From Siphonodentalium dalli (Eukaryota; Mollusca; Scaphopoda; Gadilida; Siphonodentaliidae), in contig CP136063.1 in assembly GCA_032622095.1 (NCBI GenBank), forward strand, positions 276,577,426 to 276,641,425: a stretch of DNA of 64,000 nt. Reading direction: 5' to 3'. A program made the position numbers and the translations under genes. The notes beneath the pieces were generated by a model that had not been told where the DNA came from, did not search any database, and saw only the letters and a program-made list of their open reading frames with translations. Below are positions 51,501 through 60,500 of this stretch, piece after piece (the stretch's first letter is position 1; each line of letters starts with the position of its first letter).

Positions 51501-54500
51501 TGGAAAGAGTAAAATCTAAGATGGCTGCCAGCGGCCATGTTTTTTGGCCGAATGACCCCAAAATTACTCGTTCCCATCTACATGTCAATATTAACATCCA
51601 TGACAAATTTCATAATGATCAGACGAACAGTATGACCTGTAGCCCGTGCTAATGAATTGAATTTTGAAATCAAAGATGGCCGCTGGCGGCCATGTTTTTC
51701 GGCCGAATGACCCCAAAATGACTCGTTCCCATCTACATGTCATTGTTAACATCCATGACAAATTTAATGATGATCAGACTCAAGGTACGACCTGTAGCCC
51801 GTGCTAAAGGATTTAGTCATACAAAGAGTAAAATCCAAGATGGCTGCTGCGGCCATGTTTTTTGGCTGAATGACCCCAAAATTAATCGTTCCCATCTACA
51901 TGCCAATATTAACATCCATGACAAATTTCATGATGATCAGACGAACAGTACGACCTGTAGCCCGTGCTAATGGATTGAATTTTGAAATCAAAGATGGCCG
52001 CTGGTGGCCATGTTTTTCGTCCGAATGACCCCTTAATGACTCGTCCCAACTACATTCCAATTTCAACAACCATGACAAATTTCATGATGATCAGATTCAA
52101 GGTACGACCTGTAGTCCGTGCTAAAGGATTTAGTCATACAAAGAGTAAAATCCAAGATGGCTGCTGGTGGCCATGTTTTTTGGCCGAATGACCCAAAAAT
52201 GACTCGTTCCCATCTACATTCCAATTTCAACAGCCATGACAAATTTCATGATGATCAGACTAAAGGTACGACCTGTAGCCCGTGCTACAGGATTTAGTCA
52301 TACAAAGAGTAAAATCCAAGATGGCTGCTGGTGGTCATATTTTTTGGCCGAATGACCCAAAAATGATTCGTTCCCATCTACATGTCATTGTTAACATCCA
52401 TGACAAATTGTATGATGATCCGACCAAAGGTACGACCTGTAGCCCGTGTCAAAGGATTTAGTCATGCAAAGAGTAAAATCTAAGATGGCTGCCAGCGGCC
52501 ATGTTTTTTGGCCGAATGGCCCCAAAATTACTCGTTCCCATCTACATGTCAATATTAACATCCATGACAAATTTCATGACAATAAGACGAACAGTACGGC
52601 CTGTATCCCGTGCTAATGGATTGAATTTTGAAATCCAAGATGGCCACTGACGGCCATGTTTTAACTCCGAATGACCCCAAAATGACTCGTTCCCATCTAC
52701 ATGTCAATGTCAACATCCATGACAAATTTCATAATAATCGGACCAAAGGTACGAAGTGTAGCCCGTGCTAAAGGAAATTGTTGACGAATCACGCACGACG
52801 GATACCAAGCCATGGCAATAGCTCAAACTTTACAAAGTAAAGTTGAGCTAAAAACAACATAAGACAAAATAAGGAACATTTATAAATTTGATATGAAAAC
52901 CGGGTCAAGCTTTCAAATCAAGTTTACAACAAAAACAGAAATGGGACATACTAGTAGAACACTATAGCACTCAGCCGACTTGATAGCAACCATTTAAATT
53001 TTCGCAATTCACTGGTTTGGTCCATTGTACCTTTATCTGTTGCCTGTGATTTCTAACAAATACTAGTGCAAAACCAATAATAATGTAACAAACAGTAACA
53101 TTAAACTGTGAGCTGGAAACCTGAATACATTAATGGGACATGTGATTAGAGATCATGTGACCACTATCAGAGACCACAATCAAAGATCATGTGACCACAA
53201 TCAGAGATCATGTGACCACTATCAGAGACCACAATCAAAGATCATGTGACCACAATCAGAGATCATGTGACCACAATTAGAGATCATGTGACTACAATGA
53301 ATGACATAACATCATAATGGAGTGACACCCAACACAAGGAAGCTGTCATCTTACCTTACTTAACTCCTCGTTCTGCTGGCAATTCACAGACAACTGCAGA
53401 GGGAATAATATAATGCATGCAACAACATTTTTATTCACTTCATGCCTCAATACAAACTGCAAGGTACAATTCTGTTTCCTCACTACTCTGGTCAGACCAC
53501 TGCCATCATGTACAGAATGAAAATATTTTTTTACATTTTTGTATTGTATTTTTTATGGTTACATTTCAATCCATTTGGTAAAGAAAAGGTTAAAGGTACG
53601 TACTATGTTGATAAGCCCTTCTACATGGCAAACAATTTGCCAAATTAGAACAAATAGGGTGAAATGAGTGGTTGCAGATGGCATTTAACCTCGAAATTCA
53701 ACGGTGACGCCGCCTTCAAATACTTTGCGATTCTCAAGCAAATATTCAAGCGACTTTCTACTTTCTAGTTTGAATTGATGTAAAATAGCAAAGATGCATA
53801 CAGGGACCAGCCTAGTGGTTTCATATTGAGAGAAGTCACTTCTCCCTGGTTATTAGGGATAAATGGAGTGTTATCAGGGAGAAGTAAGGCCAAAAAACAA
53901 AACCCTGTGTTTAGGGTTTCCGCCAGGGGGAAATTAATGAGTCTGTAATGGGAAAACACACAACGCGACGGGACGACCATGGTTCTTCCTGTCGGGCGAA
54001 AATTTTGTTATTTGACACTGAAAAGTAGCAACTTCCTTGCACCTGAGTCAGCTGCCTGAGTGTCCCACAAAGCAATCCAAAGCTACGTATACTACGCAAG
54101 TCGATCATTTCCATGGGTGCATTAATTCTGTTGATGCATCATTCTGAGAATCTAAACTATCCATACTCAAATGGAAATTGGCTATATCAGATCATATTAG
54201 TTGGAAATTGTCCGATATAGTGGCACAAAATAGTCTGTACGACAACTCCTACGCCGATTAGTCAGAAGTAATAAAACAAGTTTCTGAAATGAGGTTGATG
54301 TACCTCCCACGAAATTCCCTAAAAAACCTCAAGGAAATGTTCTCTTTGTTGCATTTATGTTGAGTAAACTTGAAATAACCTTTCCACGACTGGAGCTTCC
54401 TGAAATTTTATGAAAACACTGTACCAATGCATTCTCTTATATATGCGAGTCTCCCAAAGGGGGCCTTTCATATATAAGAGAATACATTGGCCTAACAATA

Positions 54501-57500
54501 TTTACCTTGACCTTGTAAGCCAGTGCATTCTCTTATATATGCAAGGCTCCTTATGGGAGACTAGCATATATAAGTGACTGCACTGGCACAGGATCTTTAA
54601 TGTTGCACCAGCGCAGCTCCCGCCATGAAAGGGTTAACTAGATATGTCAGCAGTTAGACAAGAAAACAGTATTAGAAATAACACAAGTGACTCGTGGTGA
54701 CAGCTATTTTTTTTTCATTTTCCTATTTAAAAGATAAACACTAGCACATGATGGCTGTGTTCTGACCAGAGTAGTAGGGGAGGGGACATAACTCTGTCTT
54801 GCAGTGTGGCCTTATTTCTCAGTCATCAGAGTTTAACCCTTTCTTTACTAAATACTTGTTGATGAGTAACTCCCTTAGTAAATGTTCAGATAATAATTTC
54901 AACAAACAACCATTGGCTGTTATTTATCTGAACATTTCCCACCAATCAAATATAAGTAATCCTTCTGTACATGAATTTATTATCTTTTTGCACGTCTGTC
55001 ATCTGCTCAAGTTTCCTGAACACCGCTCCAAATGAATAATAGGCCATTCCAATTATTCTTATCCAAGTGAATGAGAGAATCCATTTAGTAAAGAAAAGGT
55101 TAAAGGTACGTACTATGTTGATAAGCCCTTCTACATGGCAAACAATCTGCCAAATTAGAACAAATAGGGTGAAATGAGTGGTTGCAGATGGCATTTAACC
55201 TCGAAATTCAACAGCCTTCAATAACTTTGCGATTCTCAAGCAAATATTCAAGCGACTTTCTACTTTCTAGTTTGAATTGATGTAAAATAGCAAAGATGCA
55301 TACAGGGACCAGCCTAGTGGTTTCATATTGAGAGAAGTCACTTCTCCCTGGTTATTAGGGATAAATGGAGTGTTATCAGGGAGAAGTAAGGCCAAAAAAA
55401 AAAAAAACCCTGTGTTTAGGGTAGGGTTTCTGCCAGGGGGAAATTAATGAGTCTGTAATGGGAAAACACACAACGCGACGGGACGACCATGGTTCGTCTT
55501 GTCGGGTGAAAATTTTGTTATTTGACACTGAAAAGTAGCAACTTCCTTGCACCTGAGTCAGCTGCCTGAGTGTCCCACAAAGCAATCCAAAGCTACGTAT
55601 ACTACGCAAGTCGATCATTTCCGTGGGTGCATTAATTCTGTTGATGGTATCCGAATAATTAATCATGTAATTACTCACATAAGACTGCCGTTTGATTGAA
55701 ACTATATAAATGAACAAGCTACTAGTTACAGTGTTTACAAATTTATAATTTACAATAAGATTCCGACAGGTATAATGAAACTAAACACTATAAAGCATCT
55801 ATGCATTGACCAATAATACCTAGCAAGGAGAATTGACTTAAGTATGTCCGAGAATATCAAGTAGCTTCTGTGAAAATGAAAGTTCAAACTAAAAAGATAT
55901 TTGTGCGCTGTGACGTCATACTGCAGGGTTTGTCTGCAGGAGATATTATAGCGGCGAAATACGAATGGTAGCGAAATCTTTCAAACTCGGAACGCGTAGC
56001 TTGTTCAATGGTCTGTATTGATCCAACAACGGATGACCGCTGCTATAGAACAGAGTTTTAGCCAACGTGTTATCAAATAGATATAATTGAGTTTTGGCGG
56101 GAAATGTGAACATGTGCGTCGTTGTTTGTGCTTGGGGACCCAGGCGGGACAACGAAACTATTATTGACCGTACTTTGACTTTATCCCCATATTGGGGGGG
56201 GGGGGGGGGGGGGGGTGTATGTTTTTTGTGTTTATCCTTCATGCATGTAATATGGCTCAAATGAATGGTGTTGTCACTGTGAATTCCCGCTATAAAGACT
56301 GATTTGGGACAGATTCCATATTATAATAGTACGATCTCGGAGCCTGAGTAGTTTCACCCGTACATAAAAATGTCCCGACTCAGCCTTTTACCTTTACCTA
56401 GCTGGTAGATACCTCCTTTGGTAGGGGAACCGCCTGTTGGCGTATGTTGATCCCTACTCTGCCTAACTCAGCAATTCGGCATTCTTTGATCAAATTATTT
56501 AATCGTACGATAGCACGGGATCTCCGAACGTGAGTAGTTTCAACCACAAAAATCACGTGCACAATAATATCCGTACTCAGCAGTCCGGCATTCTTTGATG
56601 TTACCGCGACATGTATTACGCTGTATATAACGTCGCTTTTCCAATGCACACCAAACATTACGTTGTAGGTTTTTGCGCTTTGATTTCAAAGGGTTACCCT
56701 GTAGGCCTACTGGTAACACACTGTGCTCAATTAACAGCTTTTTCACCAGTATTCTGTTTAACCCCCGAACTCCCGTTGCGGCCTGATATTTTTATGACAT
56801 ATTGCTACTGACTTTTGGTACATGTATGAATCAAACATATAATCTGCGAGGGGAATGAGGCCGTCCTACGGACGCTGAGCCGTACTAACGGAAACCCTGG
56901 TTTAGGGTTTCCCTACCTACCCTAGAAAACGGTGCCTACCCAAAACTTTTTATTGGACTGTAGACACAGATTATTTTGTTTTTCACAGTGGGAAGGGCAT
57001 CAAAAGGTATCTTACCCATTTTCAAACCTCTCCTATAAAAAATATTTAGAAGTTTTATTAGTCTAGTGCTCCGATTAATTCAAGATTAACCATATTGAAT
57101 TGTGAAGCTTTCCAGATTGAATTGTCAATGACCCAATGGAATTCAGAATAAACAAATTTGAAGAAAAAAAAAAAATCCCCACCTACCCTATTTATTTTGG
57201 ACCATGTAACCCTAAACATAGGTATTATTTTTTTTGGCCTAACAATGGCTGAAGTTCAATTTACACCCCAACATCACCCTTCTATGATCAAATCAGTATC
57301 ATTGAACACAAGAGCCTATTATAGTGTGTAAGAACACCATTATAATCAATAAATATAGGGTGAAGTGGTACATTTTAGGGAGAAGATATCTCCCAAGTTG
57401 CCTTCTAGGCTGGTACCTGGATGCAAGGAATATTCAGTAAATAACATGTAAATGTCAGTTAACTAAACAAACATAGATATTATAACGCTCTATTATAAAT

Positions 57501-60500
57501 GCTTAAACTTAATCACATATTTCTTGAAAACATAAAACATAATGCATAATTTTTAACACTATATTGTATGTGGGGGCTTTAAAATGAGATAATCCACCTC
57601 AATGACTCAAAACATAATAATGACAAACATACAAGCAGGGACAATACAAAAGCTGGTATCGTCAAACAGAAAATACGATAGCTGCATGCTGTTAAACAAG
57701 CCTTGAAATAGGGTGTCTGTCATTTGCAGAATGAGGTCCCCAGAGGGTGAATTTAGTGATGCTACCCCGCATAGCGGGCTAGCATCACCAAATTCACCCT
57801 CTGGGAACCTCATTCTGCTGAGGTGTAAGCAGAATGAGTTCCCCAGAGGGTGAATTTGGTGATGCTAGCCCGCTATGCGTGGTAGCATCACTAAATTCAC
57901 CCTCTGGGGACCTCATTCTGCAAATAACAGACACCCTATTTCAAGGCTTGCTGTTATAAATAGATTCAGCCAGATAATCAAAATTCATTGTTTCTCAGGG
58001 ATATTTTTTTTAAAAGTGACATTTGAATTTTTTTTTTTTTCTGAAAGGAGACAGGAATTTTCATGTACAACATTGAAACAATTTTCAATAAAATTGGCTA
58101 CAGAACCCCAAAATGCTAACGTTACTGACAGCAGACATTTTAATTGAGAAATTCTGTGTATACAGGTCACTGAATTATTAACTCTGACAAAGGCTTGATT
58201 TTGGAGTGTCATTATTTAATCAAACCCTGGCACTTTTTCATCCAAGTCTAGAAATAGTGTGTCTGACATTTGCAGAATGAGGTTCCCTGAGGGAGAATTT
58301 AGTGATGCTATTCCGCACACATGCTAGCATCACCAAATTCACCCTCTGGGAACCTCAACTGCTATGGGAGATCTAGGATAAGATTGAAGTTCCCCAGTTG
58401 AAGTTGGTGATGTTCACCCATTAGTCACCTTGATTATGCATTTTATCTTCTGCAAATAGGGGATAGAAACTGAACAGAAGGGAAAAAGTAACTAAAAACA
58501 GTGTTAATTTGAGACCACATGTATAAGATACTTCCCAGAAGATGAGGCCTAAGCAGGGGAAGATTCCCAAAGGGTGAATTTAGTGATGCTATCCCACTGT
58601 GCGGGTTAGCATCACTAAATTCACCCCCTGGGGGACCTCATTCTGCAAATGACAGACACACTATTTCAAGGTCACTTTTTCATCATAAGTTGGTGATCAC
58701 TATCCCTCATATTAGAGACAAATGAAGTCAACAGCTAAGGACTGAGTTTTTGTGATGTAGCATTCACTGAGAGAAACAAAACTCCTCTTTGATCTCGCCT
58801 TATAGCACTCTGATTACAGTTTGTTTGCATGCTGATATAGATAAGAATATTCACACATGATACATGAGTTATGATTTACAGTTATTTGGCATGCTTCTGT
58901 ATAATAAAAATATTCACACATTACATATATCCTGTCAAAACAAGCTGTTAGTATTGCAGAAACGGTAAGGTTACTATGAATCGGGCGGCTGGTTACTATG
59001 GTTACTATGACCAGTCTAATGCGCAAAATTCAGCAACAACTGTCTAAGTTTCTACTTCATGGAAGTAAAAGCACATTTATTTATAGATTATCATCTCAAA
59101 GTTGAAATAATTGCTTAGCGAATGAATTTTTTTATCTAGCTGTCGTCTGTCATGGTTTTATCTAGCTGTCGTCTGTCATGGTTTTATCTAGCTGTTGTCT
59201 GTCATGGTTTATCTAGCTGTCGTCTGTCATGGTTTTATCTAGCTGTCGTCTGTCATGGTTTTATCTAGCTGTCGTCTGTCATGGTTTTATCTAGCTGTCG
59301 TCTGTCATGGTTTTATCTAGCTGTCGTCTGTCATGGTTTTATCTAGCTGTCGTCTGTCATGGTTTTATCTAGCTGTCGTCTGTCATGGTTTTATCTAGCT
59401 GTTGTCTGTCATGGTTTTATCTAGCTGTCGTCTGTCATGGTTTCTGCGACTCTCATGTCTGTTTGTTTGCTTGCACACAACGTCTCATGTTTACTAGACT
59501 GGTACCTGGTCCAAAACTGCAAAAATCGGAAAACATAGTAACCTGACCCCAACAGCATAAGTACATGTACTTCACAAAAATAATAATGGATAAATAGACT
59601 GAAAAATTACCTTCAAAAGTTTCTGAGTTTCATAAGGATTGTCTTCAGGCGACGCTGTAAATAAAACAAGATACAAGTTAAAGGCACACAAGGCACTCAG
59701 TGTCTAAATGTGCAAAAATTATCCAAGTCTGTAAAACATCACCACCAAGAAGAACACGAAGAAATAGATAAACTTTGTACTTATATTAATTATTAAAAGT
59801 TCTCCAAAATATTTGTTTGCATGTTCAACCATTTTTATGTAAATAAAACTGTTACAGAGATTTGGCAACAAACATCGGTAATTTTGTAGTAAGTTCAAAT
59901 ATTTTAGTTTAAATTAGTGCCAGAGATTTTCTTCCATATCCATCTAATTAAATATTAACCATTATAAAAATCCAATCTCAGCATGACCTACAAATGTAGA
60001 GGATAATTGCCACTGAGAATGTTGTGTTTGCGACTGCTGTGTTCCCTTTGATGTTGGCTTTATTGCTACAGCTCATGAAAGTCATTGTGTACATTGGCTG
60101 AATTTGACTAGTGGTAATCTGATCGGTAATTCTGATCGGCACTACCGTAAATGGCCCTTAAATGAATGCACTTTCAATCTCCTGACAGGTAGACGATCTG
60201 TATGCTATATATATTCTCTGGGCAATGAAAGTAGCAGCAATGTAACTGTGAGAATGGCTTTTGCTGCATGTTCATCAGTGCCCATGATTCGAAAATTCTG
60301 AATACCAACTTTTGAATTATATTTTATTTTGACATATTTTTATGGATTTTCATGTCTTCTGCAAGATTTAGGAAAAATAAATTTGAAAACCAGCAAAAAA
60401 AGAATGGTAAAGGGGGGGGGGGGGTTAAAATAGGGTAGGTAGGAAAAACCTGAACAAAGATTTTTTTTTTTTACTTTGGCCAAGTACTTACTGTGTTCAT

